A stretch of 64,000 nt of DNA from Ampullaceana balthica (GCA_944989445.1 CALYLW010000491.1:441536-505535); one strand, 5' to 3'. Positions 48,001 through 61,043 are shown, numbered from the stretch's first letter. The notes: generated from the sequence alone by a model not told the origin. Made by a program: numbers and translations.

Positions 48001-48519
48001 AGGACAGCCCGCTCAGACTGAGTTGACCTCTATACACAGACCAGACCTAAAGACGGACAAGACCCTTCTGATTAACGACTTGTATGAACACTAGACCTAA
48101 AGACAGACCAGACTAACAGACGAATGTTAATGTAGAACAGGGTCGTCTTAACATCAGCAATGTCCCCCTCCCCCCACACCCGGGCACAATAATACATAGT
48201 TTTGCCATCACCTTCATATAACAAATGTACTTGTAAAAAAATTGGGGAAAAATCGTTCTGAACAAAAATATAAGGATATAATAAAGAATTAATTTAAAAT
48301 ACTGTCGGGTATTTGGTGTCCACATCACATTTTTCAGTCTAACATTTTGTGAAAGACGTATGTCATTTCAAAATAATTGTTTTGTGCTTCTACTTCTTGT
48401 AAGTCAAAGAAGATTTTACACATGTTGATTTTCGTTCACACATAGGCCGTGGCCCACTGGCTGTACCGGTTTGAGCCCATACGGTGAGACGCCACTCAAA
48501 GGATTTATTATGGACAGAC

Positions 48520-48736
48520 CAGACGGACACGACGGACGGACATACTAAACGGACACGACGGACGGGCATACTAGACGGACACGACGGACGGACATACTAG
48601 ACGGACACGACGGACGGACATACTAGACGGACACGACGGACGGACATACTAGACGGACACGACGGACGGACATACTAGACGGACACGACGGACGGACATA
48701 CTAGACGGACACGACGGACGGACATACTAGACGGAT
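48520..48736. repeat. 26-bp minisatellite (about 8 copies)
   Basis: Near-identical 26-bp units: AGACGGACACGACGGACGGA followed by CATACT. It is built from a GACGGA sub-motif. Confidence 0.95.
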
Positions 48737-48739
48737 AGA

Positions 48740-49730
48740 CAACCTAGATCAATTAATTGAGACTTTGAAACGAAATAGTCGATGCCTGGACGCTCCATTA
48801 GATGGACCACGGCGCCAAAATATAACGGTCTCATCGATCGGACCGGGTATTGGAGCAAGAAGGAAAAAAAAACAGGCCAAAGTCAACACCATTAATGTGA
48901 CCGCTCACCTTGATTAGATCTCCTATTATTAGATCACAGGTCCTGAGCCACCCTCACCCTTCCATACCCCATTTACCGATGTGAAAATACGTAAACACTG
49001 GAGTCCTGGCGTATCAGGAATAGGGAGGAGGAATGAGGTAGAAAAGTGTGTGTGTGGGTTGAGAACAGAAGGAATCGTGTACCACTTGTTTGTTCTATTT
49101 CGGTGGTCCGTCAGTGAGAGTGTTGCTCCATGGTCGGTGGTCAAAGGCTGTGTTGAATATCAGCTCGAGATGGGGGGATCGAGGAAGAAATTAAAAACCA
49201 GCTGAGTGGTCGGTGAATGGCGTAACGTGGTTTAGGAATGGGGTAGCTTTAAGGTGGGGGGGGGGTAGACCTGCCAGCAGAAATTTTTTTTTAAATTTCG
49301 GCTGGCTGACACAATTTTTTTCGGCTGATATCCAGATTAGCCGGATTTTAAAATTTCTGCTGGCTGACAAAAATGTTCGGCTGATATCCGGAATAGCCGG
49401 ATTTCTCCGTAAATTTACTTTTTTTTAAGGGTGATCCTGAAGTTTTAGCACGTACATTTTTTTTTGCTGCGAATTTTAATTTTCTCGCGAGAACTTTCAT
49501 TTTTAATTTATTAAATGCATTTATATGTTATATTTTAGCTAATTTGTAAGGATTTTAAATTTATAAGGCTTTTTCGGCCCTTGACGCTACATAATCGGAG
49601 TAGGATACACCATTTTTGTTTATCTAGCAACCTGCTAGCTAGTTGTTTTTTTTTAAACTGGAACGACCCATGCTAAAATAAACTTACTGACTGAAGATAT
49701 TTTTTTTTAAAGTTTCATTCATCTATTTAA
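48740..49730. other. No certain feature
   Basis: Putative intron sequence. At 49265-49405 there are two loose copies of a GCTGGCTGACA ... TTCGGCTGATATCC ... TAGCCGGATTT segment about 65 bp apart. No gene seen. Confidence 0.4.
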
Positions 49731-49734
49731 AGAC

Positions 49735-51450
49735 TAGTTTGTGCTGCGTGCGGCGCCCCCTTATTTTAAGGGCGCCAAAGGTGCCCACCTTTTTCAAAAG
49801 CCATTTACTCAGTAGCTAACGCATAAACTAATTTTTATATAGCTCATATAAGCAAAAAACGACAGTAAGGGCACCGGGTCCCAATTATTGCAAGAAATAA
49901 AGTGCGAAACACATGTTCATTTCAATAAATTTCAAAATGCATAAATTAATTTATATTTATCAATATTAATCATATTTGACTGGATGATAAAATATTACTA
50001 AAAAATACATTTTGGGCCCCCTGCCCCGAGGGAATGAAAATTACGAGTTCATTGCCCTATAGTAATAAAATATAGACCCTTGAGTTTTTATATACTAAGA
50101 TGGGTCAAGACCCATTAACTTTCTCGGAATTTTACGCTAATACTAATTTTTATACAGCTAATATGAGGGGAAAAACCTAAATTTAGGGGCCCCAGGGCCC
50201 ATTCGGTGAAAGATGTCAATTTAAAAAAGCTGTTCATTTTAATTCAGTTTCCTCATAGATATATTCCTCAAGATCGTGAAAAATTAAATGGGGAAAACTA
50301 TCTTAAACATATAAGAATAAAAGACATTTGGGGCCCCCTGCCCCGAAGGAATGGAAATTTGAATTTCTTTCGCCCTATAGTATTTTAATATGGGCTACCA
50401 AGTTTTTGTATACAAATTTTGGTTAAGATCCATTCATTTGCTCAGTAGCTAACGCAAAAACTAATTTTTATATACCTTGTATAAGTAAAAAAACGACATT
50501 ATGGGCCCCAGGGCCCAAATATCGCAAGAAATAAAGTGCGAAACACATGTTCATTTGAATAAATTTTAAAATACATACATTTATTTATATTTCTCAATAT
50601 TGTTAAAAATTGAATGGACGATAAAATATTAAACATTTACTAAAAAAAGATATTTTGGGCCCCCTGCCCCGAGGGAATGAAAATTAGTAGTTAAGTGCCC
50701 TATAGTAATAAAATATAGACCCTTGAGTTTTTATATACTAAGATGGGTCAAGATCCATTGATTTTCTCAGTATGTTACGATATACTAATTATTATAAAGC
50801 TAATATTAGGAAAAAACGACATTTAGGGGCCCCAGGTCCCAGTCGGTGAAAGGTCTCAATTTCAAAAACCTGTTCACTTAATTCAGTTTCCTCATAGATA
50901 TATTCTTCGAGATCGTGAAAAATTGAATGGGGAAAATATCTTAAACATATCCGAAGAAAAGACAGTTGAGGCCCCCGGCCCCGTAGAAATTGACATGAGA
51001 AGTTCAGAAACCTTAATTATTTAAATATGGGCTGCTAAGTTTTTGTACACAAATTTAGGTTAAGATCCATTCATTTACTTAGTAGCTAACGCATAAACTA
51101 AGAAAAAGAACTTTTTGGGCTCCCAGCCCCGAAAGAATGAATATTAGGAGTTCAGTGCCCTTTAGTATTTTAATATTGGCTATCAAGTTTTATATGCAAA
51201 GTTTGGTTAAGATCCATCAATTTACACAGTAGCTAGCGCTGAAACTAAATTTTATATAGCTCATATAAGCAAAAAATGACATTATGGGCCCCCGGCGCCC
51301 CATGAGTGATAAATTTAGAAAACAACGTTGCCAGTTACCATCCCAGGTGCGTACTCAACAGTCTCCAAAAGTTTCATGACGATCGGATGAATGGTTTAGT
51401 CAGCTATAAAGGACATGCACACAGACATACATTCATTTATATATATACAG
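49735..51450 (+). mobile_element. Modular GGGCCC element, copy 2
   Basis: Head ACTAGTTTGTGCTGCGTGCG with GGCGCC/GGGCGCC palindromes; tail ATGGTTTAGTCAGCTATAAA followed by GGACA, ACAT repeats and TATATATATACAGATTAG. The anchor TTTTATATAGCTCATATAAG or a variant occurs near 49837, 50152, 50463, 50780 and 51250, about 315 bp apart apart from one deletion near 51085. A second anchor (CCCTATAGTA-TAAAATATAG) lies half-way. Every half-module carries a GGGGCCC or GGGCCCC block. It has no coding capacity. Confidence 0.8.
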
Positions 51451-51459
51451 ATTAGAAAC

Positions 51460-52600
51460 TATGCAAATTTTGCTTTAAGTTTTTAAATAGGATTGACTTT
51501 TGCTTGGGGCGTACGTTCATGTACTTACAAATACATACATATTAAGTGATATATAACTAATATTTATAGAAAAAGAGATGACAAATTTTATTGCATTGCT
51601 GCAACCCGCTAAAAGCAAACTTCCTAGTTTTAAAATGATTTTTTTAAAACACAATGACTAGATAAAATTATATGAAATACACCTAGACTTTAGAAAATGC
51701 AATGTTAAAGAAGCTGTTCCTGCTATAGATGTCATGGGATAATAACACATTTAAATGAAATAAACTTTGTTTTTCGATCGCTGAATTCCATACATAACCT
51801 GTTGCTGCCAGCTGATCTCGAATATCTTTTTGGATAAAAGCTGTTTAAAATAAAAAATAAAAATATTTAGAAATGTATATGTAGAGAATATCTTAGGATT
51901 TGTAATCTGTACCGAAGAGTCGAGATCCAAAGTACGAACCATTTAGCAACTAAGCGTTATGTAGATGATTCACATGGGCCATTTTCTTTTCTTATTTTAT
52001 AGCTGCTTTGATTTGCCCTAAGCTTATGCGCAGTAGTTATACATTCATGAAAGAACACAACAGTTGGCAGTGAAAAATTCGTGAAATCGCTATGCATGAG
52101 AAGATAACTAGTTATCCCATGCAACGGAATTCTTTGAAACCTCTAAGATATAGTTCAATTTATCGTTACTGATAGAAAAAAATCTACTTTTTTCCTATGA
52201 CAAGGCAAAATAAAACGTTCAATAAACGAGAAAATGTTATGAATTTTTTTTATAAACCGTCCATGTAAGATAATCCCGTCAATATTTAATGTCAGGGAAC
52301 TTTGTTTTCATCGTTTTTCCTCCCTATCAACACTATATTTTTGTCGTCTGGAAGAAGATCTCTGACAGCTATCTGTAAGTAAAGTTATACCCCTCATAAA
52401 TACGGTTAGTTGGTCATTAATACAACTAACAAAGTTTTTAAGAACATGAAAGAAAAAATGCAATGAATTTCTTTGATGTGTTTGGCCATCGGATGACCGG
52501 GTCCAAGTAGTGCGGTATCTTTGTAACACAGGTCTCACGAGGCTATTCGAATGACAGTTTACAGCTATGGCGGGACGGAGTTCAATTCTTTTACAACTAC
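51460..52600. other. No recognisable feature
   Basis: AT-rich putative intron sequence. Confidence 0.4.
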
Positions 52601-52611
52601 TTCTTTTACAC

Positions 52612-54134
52612 CAGGGGTTCTTAACCAGTGGTGCATGTACCCCCAAGGGCGTGCATGAGCAGGTTCCAGGGGTTGCATGAACGATTCAGAGGGACGAAGA
52701 AAAAAAGAAGAAGGAAAAAAATGAAAGAAAAACTATACTGATAATCTGAAAATGTAAACTGCAAGCAAGGCATGCCGCGTCTAATGGCGCCCATATACAA
52801 CCTTTTTGATTGGTACTTCGATACTCGTTCTACCAAAGATGCTGATGTACTGCAGCTAGTCAGGGCATTCTTCACTGAAAACCAGTTTGACTGGACTTCA
52901 AGAATTTCTTCAGTTTGCACAGACGGTGTTCCCTACATGCTAGCTCGTAATAAGTCAGGATTTTCAGCACTGGTAAAGAAAGTAGTTCCAGATATTGTCA
53001 ATACACACTGTATCCTTCATCGTCAGGCCCTAACACGCAAAACTCTACCTCCAACCTTGAAGTCAGTTCTTTCTACTGCAGTCCAAGTTGTAAATTTTAT
53101 CCGCTCACATGCCTTGAACCACCGTCTCTTCAAGTTTTTCTGTCAGGATGTGGGCTCGGTGCATGAAGTTCTGCTCTATCACACAGAGGATGCGTGCTGG
53201 TTGTCCAGGGGACGGATACTTTCTCGGTTAGTAGAACTGAGAGTGGAGCTTGCATTTCTTGCGAGAAAAATAGACAGATCTTGCTGAAAAGTTTTACTGT
53301 CCAAAGTTCATTCATTACTTGGCATACCTGGCTGACATCTTCTCCATCTTGAATGAGTTGAACACATCTCTCCAAGGACCTGATGTGACTGTAATGGATG
53401 CTACTGAGAGATTGTAAGCCTTCCTTAACAAACTGCCACTATTCCAACGACGACTAGAAAAGTCCAACTTGGCCAACTTTCCACTCTTGGGTGAAGTTGT
53501 AATATCTGCTGCAGAAGGAAGCACTGAGGGATCACTGCCTGACATCAAATGGGAAATTTCAGAGCACCTTTCAAAATTGCAAAGGTCATTTGATGGGTAA
53601 TTCTGTCAAGAAATTGCTTGGAAAGACCTTTGGATTCGCAATCCTCTGTGACTTGGACAACATTGATGACAGTGACCTTGCTAAAGATGACCTTATTGAT
53701 TTGAGAACCAGAGAAGTACTGAGTAGTGCCTTCAGTTGCAATACCTTGATTGAACTTTGGTGCGCCCAGCTAGATTCCTACCCACAACTAGCCAAGAGGG
53801 CAGTACTGACTCTCCTTCCATTTGCCACAACCCATCTCTGTGAAGCAGGATTCTCCATACTTTCGACGATTAAAACCAAGGCAAGGAATAAGTTGAATGC
53901 AGAGGATGACATGAGAGTTGCTTTGTCCAAAACAGTCCCCAGATTTAAAACGCTGATTGATCATACTAAACAGCAAATCTGTCACTAAATTCCCTGTTGC
54001 CTCTTGTCAAAACTGTTGTGTTCCTAAATTAAACATAGTTTATTATGCATTTTCTGCAAGCTTCACGAGGGGGTGCATACACTTTTTTGGGCATCTGAAG
54101 GTGTGCATGGACCCCGAAAAGTTAAGAACCACTG
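52612..54134 (+). mobile_element. hAT transposon, ZBED5-like, with perfect 8-bp duplication
   Basis: Ends CAGGGGTTCTTAACCAGTGG and, in reverse complement, CAGTGGTTCTTAACTTTTCG. Perfect 8-bp target duplication TTTTACAC (52604-52611 and 54135-54142). At 1523 bp it is shorter than an autonomous element because the N-terminal third of the transposase is missing. Confidence 0.96.
52772..53988 (+). pseudogene. hAT transposase, ZBED5-like, truncated and frameshifted
   Basis: This would be the enzyme moving the element. 52772-53287 has LVRAFFTENQFDW, SSVCTDGVPYMLARNKSGF, THCILHRQALTRKTLP, VVNFIRSHALNHRLFK and LSRGRILSRLVELR, an order I recognise from ZBED5-type transposases. After a frameshift near 53285, the next frame reads HYLAYLADIFSILNELNTSL with a stop in AFLNKLPLFQ's upstream codons. 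A last block 53590-53988 has REVLSSAF, AVLTLLPFATTHLCEAGFSI and KTKARNKLN, the C-terminal dimerisation region. The BED zinc finger and the first catalytic region are absent. It cannot encode a working enzyme. Confidence 0.92.
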
Positions 54135-54149
54135 TTTTACACAATCACT

Positions 54150-56060
54150 TCTAACTGAATGCAGTTTGTGAAAGTCGATGACAATGAATAGAGTTGCACA
54201 ATGATCCGGCGAGACAAGACCATGGGGTGCATTATGTTTTGAAAAACAAATGTGTCGTTATAATTGCTTGTCATGAAATATGTCAACAGGGGGCTTATTT
54301 GTGATGTAAATTTATTGATAGTTCAACTCGGTGACTTCCTGATCATGACACGCGTGCACACAAAAAAAGCTACCGTAATTATTGTGAAACATTTTTACGC
54401 ATGCGCAGTGAATGCGACTGGAGTTGAAATAAAAGGATGTTAAAAATCTCGGTCGCAATTAGAATGTGCTACCCACTTTTATTCTGGTTAAGATATAGAT
54501 ACTAGCAACATTTTAAAACCAATGTTTATGTTTGTAAGGATTCACAAAACACAAACGATTTGAAGAAAAGAAATTGAAAAAACGTGAATACTATGATTCC
54601 TCATCCAAGCTAAGTCGTATCTTATTGAGGAAAACATGGAATAATTAGAATTTAAAATTCTACAGGTAAATATTCACCACTAAAAAGAGGAACTCAATTG
54701 GTTCAGTTAATAAACCTAGAAACAAAAGAAAGCTAAGAGAATAAAGAGCATGGTAGCAATACATTAAATTAAATTCTAACTTGGAAATACAACGCGCCGA
54801 TCGGCACAGGGATAAAAAAACACTTTTTTCGTTCCACTCGCAAGAACAAGTTCATTCAAAGCCTCATTCTTTCCGTCTGGCATTCGATTATTCGGGCGTT
54901 GAATGGCGTTGAACAAGCCAGAAGCTATGAACTTTCAAATCTCTAACTGAAAAGCAAGACTAGACATAAACCATGAATAAGCGTAGGACGCAATAATCTT
55001 TTAAACAGAATGAGCGTCTGTAGTGTATAAGATAATAGTTACTATATATTTTTGTATTTAGGCTTTTACTCTTATAAAGTTGTAAGACTTTCTAGTAACC
55101 GAGCGCTTTGCGGAACAAAGCCGTCCTAGCCCGTCCTTACCCTTGTCACCACAACTCCACTTCCACAGTTGAATGACGTCAACCCTTTTCCAGGTTTCGG
55201 AAAAGTTTTTCTCCCCCACCCCCCTCAATTCAGCGGCGTTTCACACAAGCACTTGTGCTGATTCCCGAGAGCCAGATTTCCGTGGCGAATAGCAGGCCTA
55301 ACGAAATTTGACAGGTTCTGGCCTATCTGCAGTTGACCCTCATGAGATTAGCTGGCCATCAATCCCCCAGACCGACCCCCCTCCCCCCACAAACACACTA
55401 TGTCTAAAGGGCATTCCATCGGGCTGAAAACGCGTTGTTCTTTTAATAGTATACATTTGTTTTTAAATTTATGGAACCACTCAATTAACAAAGCTAATTC
55501 GAATCAATTTGTTGTAGTCTTCGCTACTGCACTGTTGCTGGTGAAGAAAATTTAATAATTTTCATTAATGTAATTACAATCCAAATATCAAATCAAAAGA
55601 CTAGATTCATATAAATACCATGCAGCTGGTGGCCAATTAGTTTCTTTTAAATACATAATTATTAAATCTAATAAAAGTTAAAATTCTTAGTTCACAATAG
55701 TAATAATAAATATAAGTATTGTATAATAAAACATTGACAGGTGTTATCTACATGAAATTAACTCAAGTTGGTTATTGATTCATTACCAATTAATTTAATT
55801 GAAACGGATTTTTTTCTTCCTCAGTAAAAAGGTTAAATTGTTTTGTTATTTTAAATTTCAGTTTTCAATTTCTTGGTAAACATATTCTTCAATAAAATAC
55901 CATTTTTTTGCGCGATAGTAATGATTATGCTGATTTGGCGCATGGTGCTTATTATATTGATCGCACGACGCGGTGTTAAGTGATGTGACGTAGTGACGGT
56001 TAAGTAGTCAAGCTAGAGTTGCACCATAGATGCTGTAGAAAGAGGATGTACCTTGCAGAC
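54150..56060. other. No certain feature
   Basis: AT-rich putative intron sequence. At 55885-55985 there is a weak match to the 0.5-kb element of 33495-35010 (AATAAAATACCA, TTGCGCGATA). No gene seen. Confidence 0.4.
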
Positions 56061-56061
56061 A

Positions 56062-56247
56062 ATGTTCCATATAAGGTCCGTTGGTCCGTGTTCAAAGTAG
56101 AAAAAACTCGTGCGCCAAGTTGAACGGCAGCCATTTTTTGAACATTTTACCAAATTTGCTGCGCGGTAATCCTAAGCTGCTGCGCGGTAATCCTCAGCTG
56201 CTGCGCGGCTTCAGTCAGATAGATGTGCGGCCGCGCACATGTAATTC
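56062..56247. mobile_element. hAT-like MITE, copy 3
   Basis: CAATGTTCCATATAAGGTCC and GTTGGTCCGTGTTCAAAG align with the left half of 11438-11613. TTTGCTGCGCGGTAATCCTA is followed by a duplicated GCTGCTGCGCGGTAATCCTC block. The right terminal repeat is lost. Confidence 0.7.
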
Positions 56248-56709
56248 CTAATTGGTATTGTTGAGTTACGGCCCTGTCTTACGTGGTCGTACCAATACGT
56301 AACATACCATAACTCATTCTGATCACGATGACAGGGAAGTAATAAGCCAAGCTGATGTGCTCTTACAGATCATTGGACAGCACACGCTTTGGATCCTTGA
56401 GGGGGGAAATAATCGAAAAGAGATGAAAGCTTTGATCAGCGATGATCTTTGATCTACACGGATCACATCTATGAGTTGATTAAAAAAGCCCGTATGTAAT
56501 TTGAGCTCTCAATCTTAACTAGTGGAAACTGTTTCCGTACTGCTCAATATCAAGGGTTCTGAGTCAGATTTGCCCGCATCCCTCGACGATTTGGGATTAA
56601 TTGCCAAGAAGGTGCGGGAAAATCCAGAAACTCTTTAAGAAAAATTTTGATATGGAGATTCGAAAATTGCAAGTTGGGAATGAACGATGGGATACGAAAT
56701 ATAAATCTA

Positions 56710-56716
<7 letters not shown>

Positions 56717-56755
<39 letters not shown>
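56717..56755. repeat. (TA)n microsatellite
   Basis: About 19 TA dinucleotides. Confidence 0.95.
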
Positions 56756-56758
<3 letters not shown>

Positions 56759-56982
56759 GGCTAATATCTGTAAGCCAGTGCTCCCTCCATGACGCCCTGT
56801 TAGCCAGATCATAAGAAATACACGCTATATAAATTGAGAAATTACATAAATATATTAATTCAATGCACTACATGAACACTGTCTATTTTTTTTTATTTTC
56901 CCTTTTATTGCAAGCTTTGAGTGTACTTAATTTGTGATCAACTAGAGAACGCCAGAAGGTTTTCTATATGGTGAGACCCATT

Positions 56983-57216
56983 GGTGTAAGCCATGGCTGT
57001 CCACGTAGAGCTAAGATTCCCTGATGTAAGCCATGGCTGTCCACGTACAGCCAGCTGAGATTCCCTGATGTAAGCCATGGCTGTCCGCGTACAGCCAGCT
57101 GAGATTCCCTGATGTAAGCCATGGCTGTCCGCGTACAGCCAGCTGAGATTCCCCGATGTAAGCCATGGCTGTCCGCGTACAGCCAGCTGAGATTCCCTGA
57201 TGTAAGCCATGGCTGT
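56983..57216. repeat. 44-bp minisatellite (about 5 copies)
   Basis: Units of 44 bp: CCATGGCTGTCCGCGTACAG, CCAGCTGAGATTCCCTGATG, TAAG. The first copy is shortened. It includes palindromes CCATGG and CAGCTG. Open frames on both strands in this stretch follow from the repeat. Confidence 0.93.
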
Positions 57217-57219
57217 CCT

Positions 57220-58050
57220 CGCCCGACTGAAACCCCATCCCCTCATTAGCCCCCGTGTGTGTCTAACCCTAGCCCAGGGAAAACTCGCAACATCGTCAGC
57301 TATAGCTTTGGAGAACGGTTCGATCAATATAACAGTCGAATTAATGGGACTTGTCCTCTTTAATGCCGGGCCGCGAACATCAAAGATGGGTGACAACTTT
57401 GTGTGGCGAGACAAAAGAGGGGCACATAGAAACAGAAGCTTGCTGGGGGGCAGAGATCAGAGTGATTGTGGTTTATGGGGGCGAAGGGGGTGCCTTACAT
57501 TGAGACAATGGCGTGCATTTCTGGCTCTGGATCCATTCTTTGGTATAGTCTCTTAACCATTACCCCAACCCCTTCAGAGCTATTGAAATTGTTGCCACTA
57601 AGGATTTAAAGCTATCAACTATATTTAAAACCGTACGGGAATTTACGTAACACAATTGTTCAAAGGTGGCCTTTGTGTCATTGTTTTGTATACGGCCTTG
57701 AGATCCATAATAGAGACCAGAAAGAACGATTTTTATATGATGATATCCAATGTTGTTGTGAATGCTATTATGTCGTCCATCTCGTTTGATTTGTTGGTCA
57801 GATCACCTCCATTCAGACGTCGTTGAAATATCTTTTTAAGTCATTTAAGGCATCAACTCCATTTTACTTTCTTAATGTCTAGTAATCTTGTGGTCATTTA
57901 TATTTCCACGCTTGGGCTTCCATCCAAACCCCACTTCTTTCATTTCAGAATAGGTCATGTCAAACCCCGACACTGGCATTCATTCTAGCATGGACCTTGG
58001 TCAATTTGGATCATTTTCTTGCAGCGTTTCTTTCTGATGATTCGCCCCGA
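57220..58050. other. No recognisable feature
   Basis: Putative intron sequence. The frame at 57209-57556 has no recognisable domain. Confidence 0.4.
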
Positions 58051-58065
58051 GAGTGGGGAAGAAGG

Positions 58066-58462
58066 ATTGGGTTGGAGACCTTCAAAACAAGGGGTTGGAG
58101 ACCTTCAAACAAGGGGCTGGGGACTTCCAAAACAAGGGGTTAGAGACCTTTAAAAAGGGGCTGGTGACCTTCAAAACAAGGGGTTGGAGACCTTCAAAAC
58201 AAAGGGTTGGAGACCTTCAAACAAGGGGCTGGGGACTTCCAAAACAAGGGGTTGGAGACATTCAAACAAGGGGCTGGGGACTTCCAAAACAAGGGGTTGG
58301 AGGCCTTCAAACAAGGGTTTGGGGACCTTCAAACAAGGGGCTGGGGACTTCCAAAACAAAGGGTTGAGACCTTGAAACAAGGGGTTGGGGACCTTCAAAC
58401 CAGATGTTGGGGAACCCCAAAACAAGGACTGGGAGACTTCCAAAATAAGGGGCTGAGATATC
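58066..58462. repeat. 23/24-bp minisatellite (about 17 copies)
   Basis: Units such as GTTGGAGACCTTCAAACAAG followed by GGG alternate with GCTGGGGACTTCCAAAACAA followed by GGG, giving a loose higher-order period near 47 bp. Confidence 0.93.
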
Positions 58463-59075
58463 GTAATAAAGTTTAAGTTTTTTTCTGTGAGCTGGATTTC
58501 CATTATAATTTCATTTAGGACTTTTTTGTATGACCTTCACTCGCCTTGAAAAGTGGTCGAGGGAGCTCATGGCTTAAGAACCTCCCATCTCAAAGGTAAT
58601 TTTTAAATAAAACATATTACCAAAAAGTTATGTCTTGGGCTAACGGAAGTGAACAAAGAGGAATGAAAATTAGGAGACAATAAAAAAAGAAAAAAGGAGG
58701 AAGAACGATGATAGTAAATCAAAGTGCCACCCAGACGTGAACAAGGTATCTGATTATCTAGACGAGATTCAACTCACACACACGCTAATGGGTCTTCTTT
58801 GTTCATCCGTGTTATCCGTTTTCTTAGTCTGCATGGTCTGTGATATCATCCCATCACCTGGGGCCAAGTCAGCAATATGGCAAAATAATCAGCACTTTTA
58901 TAACAGTCAGCACTTGTATTACAGCAAGCATCAATGTCAGAACTTGTGTCACAGGTAACGGTGAATCGGATTTCGGCTCCGGCAAATCCGGAATCCGGCC
59001 ATTTTTACAAATCTGGCTGCGGCAGGATTTCACTTAAAAATCCGTCCGAATCCGGCTGGCCGGTGGAGCCCTAAT

Positions 59076-60548
59076 ATATATATATATAGGTAGAAGCATG
59101 AAACTTGGGGTAGTTGTTAAGTACACTTCCACGATAGTAACAGGTAAAAATAATATTTAAATTATCACTAACTGGGGGCCGGGGGCCCAAATGTAGTTTT
59201 TTCTTATATTAAATCTGACTCATCACTAATTCTCGGATTTCCCGTGTAGGTAGAAGCATGCAACCTTGGGAAGTTGTCAAGTAGCCTCTCTTGACGACAA
59301 ATGGCGAAAAACAATTTTAAAATTAACCTTCATAGGGGCCGGGGGCCAAAAATCGTTTTTTTCCCCCTTCTATGGGCTATATAAACATTTGAAAATCACT
59401 AATTCTCCTATTTTCTGAGTAGGTAGAGGCATGAAACTTTGAGTAGTTGTTAAGTAACATTCTGCGATGGTAACATGTTAAAAAATTATATAAATTATCA
59501 CTTACTGGGGGCCGGTGGCCCAAATGTAGTTTTTTTCTTAAATAAAAAATTGACTCATCACTAATTCTCCAATTTCTCGTGTTGGTAGCATCATGAAACT
59601 TTGGAGAGTTGTTAAGTACACTTGAGGAATTTTGAAATTCACACTCATGGGGGCCGGGGGCCCAAAAACGTTTTTTTTCTAATTTGGGCTATATAAAAAT
59701 TAAAAAATCCCTTATTCTCCTATTTCCCGAGAAGGTAGAAGCATGAAACTTTGGGTAGATGTTGGATAACATTCCGCGATGGTAACAGGTGAAACAATTA
59801 TATAAATTATCACATAATGGGGGCCGAGGGCCCAAATGTAGTTTTTTTCTTATATGAGCTATATAAAAAACTGAAAATCACTCATTCTCCTATTTCCCGT
59901 GTATGTGGAAGCATGAAACTTTGGGAACTTGCTTAGTACACTCTTATGACGATAATTGGCGAAAAAGAATTTAAAAAATTTCCCTCATGGGTGGCTGGGG
60001 GCCCCAAAACCGTTTTTTTCTTCCGAATATGGGCTATATAAAACTGAATGAAAACTAATTCCTCATCTTCCCGTGTAGGTAGAAGCATGAAACTTTGGAA
60101 AGTTGTTGAGTACCCTCCCGCGATGGTAACAATCAAAACAAATATAAAATTATCATTCACTAGGGGGCCGGGGGCCCAAATGTAGTTTTGTTCTTATATG
60201 AGCTATATAAAACAGACTCATCATTAAATATCTAGCTTCCCGTGTAGGTAGGAGCATGAAAATTTGGGAAGTTGTTGAGTACCCTCCCGCAATGGTAGCA
60301 GACGAAACAAAATTAAACTATCAGCTCGATAGGATCACGGAAAGTGTGTCATTTTTTACTTTGCGTTTTTGTTTTTCTGCGGGACTACGACAGACAGACA
60401 GACAAGTCGGTGAATTTAATATATGTATTATATCCATCATGATCCAGATTGAAGTCAATTGGTGTTTTGAATTTGTATTACGCGGGATCTCAACGCTTAC
60501 TGAAATCCTAATTTACCACAGCAAAGCGCGGTTATTTTGCTAGTATAT

Positions 60549-60606
<58 letters not shown>

Positions 60607-60617
60607 ATATATATATT
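59076..60617 (-). mobile_element. Modular GGGCCC element, copy 3 (inverted)
   Basis: In reverse complement it starts ACTAGCAAAATAACCGCGCT followed by TTGC and then repeats CAAAGTTTCATGCTTCTACC. In the forward direction AGGTAGAAGCATGAAACTTT lies near 59090, 59248, 59420, 59733, 59905, 60077 and 60248, about 165 bp apart, each module with GGGGGCCGGGGGCCC and TTATATGAGCTATATAAAA, the inverse of the copy 1 anchor. A (TA)n tract (60541-60615) lies at its outer end. Confidence 0.7.
60541..60616. repeat. (TA)n microsatellite
   Basis: About 75 bp of interrupted TA dinucleotides. Confidence 0.93.
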
Positions 60618-61043
60618 AGGGCTCCGGCAGATCCGGAATCTGCTCATTTTTATAAATCCGGCTCCGACCAGATTTGAATCCGATACAACCTTAATCACAG
60701 GTAGCACTTGTATCTCAGCCAGCACTAGGATCATTGTCAGAGCTTGTATCACAGTCATCACTTGAAGCGATGTGAGCATGTGTATAGCCCAGTTACGATT
60801 TTAATGATCCAGTTACCATAATTTGTATCTTAAAGTAAGCATTTGTGTGATATAGTTTGCATTCATGTGATACAGCATTTGTACGATACAGTTAGCAAAA
60901 TTTATACAAAAGAATTAGCATTTCTGTCAAAACATGTGAGTGATACAACCTATCGGTAAAAAACGTAACTGTATAAAGGTATGGACCTTATTACAGATGG
61001 ACTGCATAAATAGTTTATAAACCCACGGCCAGTCATACAAATG

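Larger units (their letters stand above)
58955..60695. mobile_element. TCCGGC MITE split by the modular element
   Basis: The left part (58955-59075) has TTTCGGCTCCGGCAAATCCG and GGCTGGCCGGTGGAGCCCTA before (AT)n; the right part (60618-60695) has (AT)n TTAGGGCTCCGGCAGATCCG and ends GAATCCGATACAACCTTAA. The intact copy at 6706-6983 shows that the two parts normally meet at an AT-rich middle, so the modular element (59076-60617) was inserted there. Confidence 0.65.

Noticed and set aside
57209..57556. 115-codon plus-strand frame near the 44-bp minisatellite
   Set aside because: No recognisable domain, it starts inside the repeat, and there is no splice context.
58053..58476. Several overlapping frames rich in G, T, F and K
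   Set aside because: They come from the 23/24-bp minisatellite.
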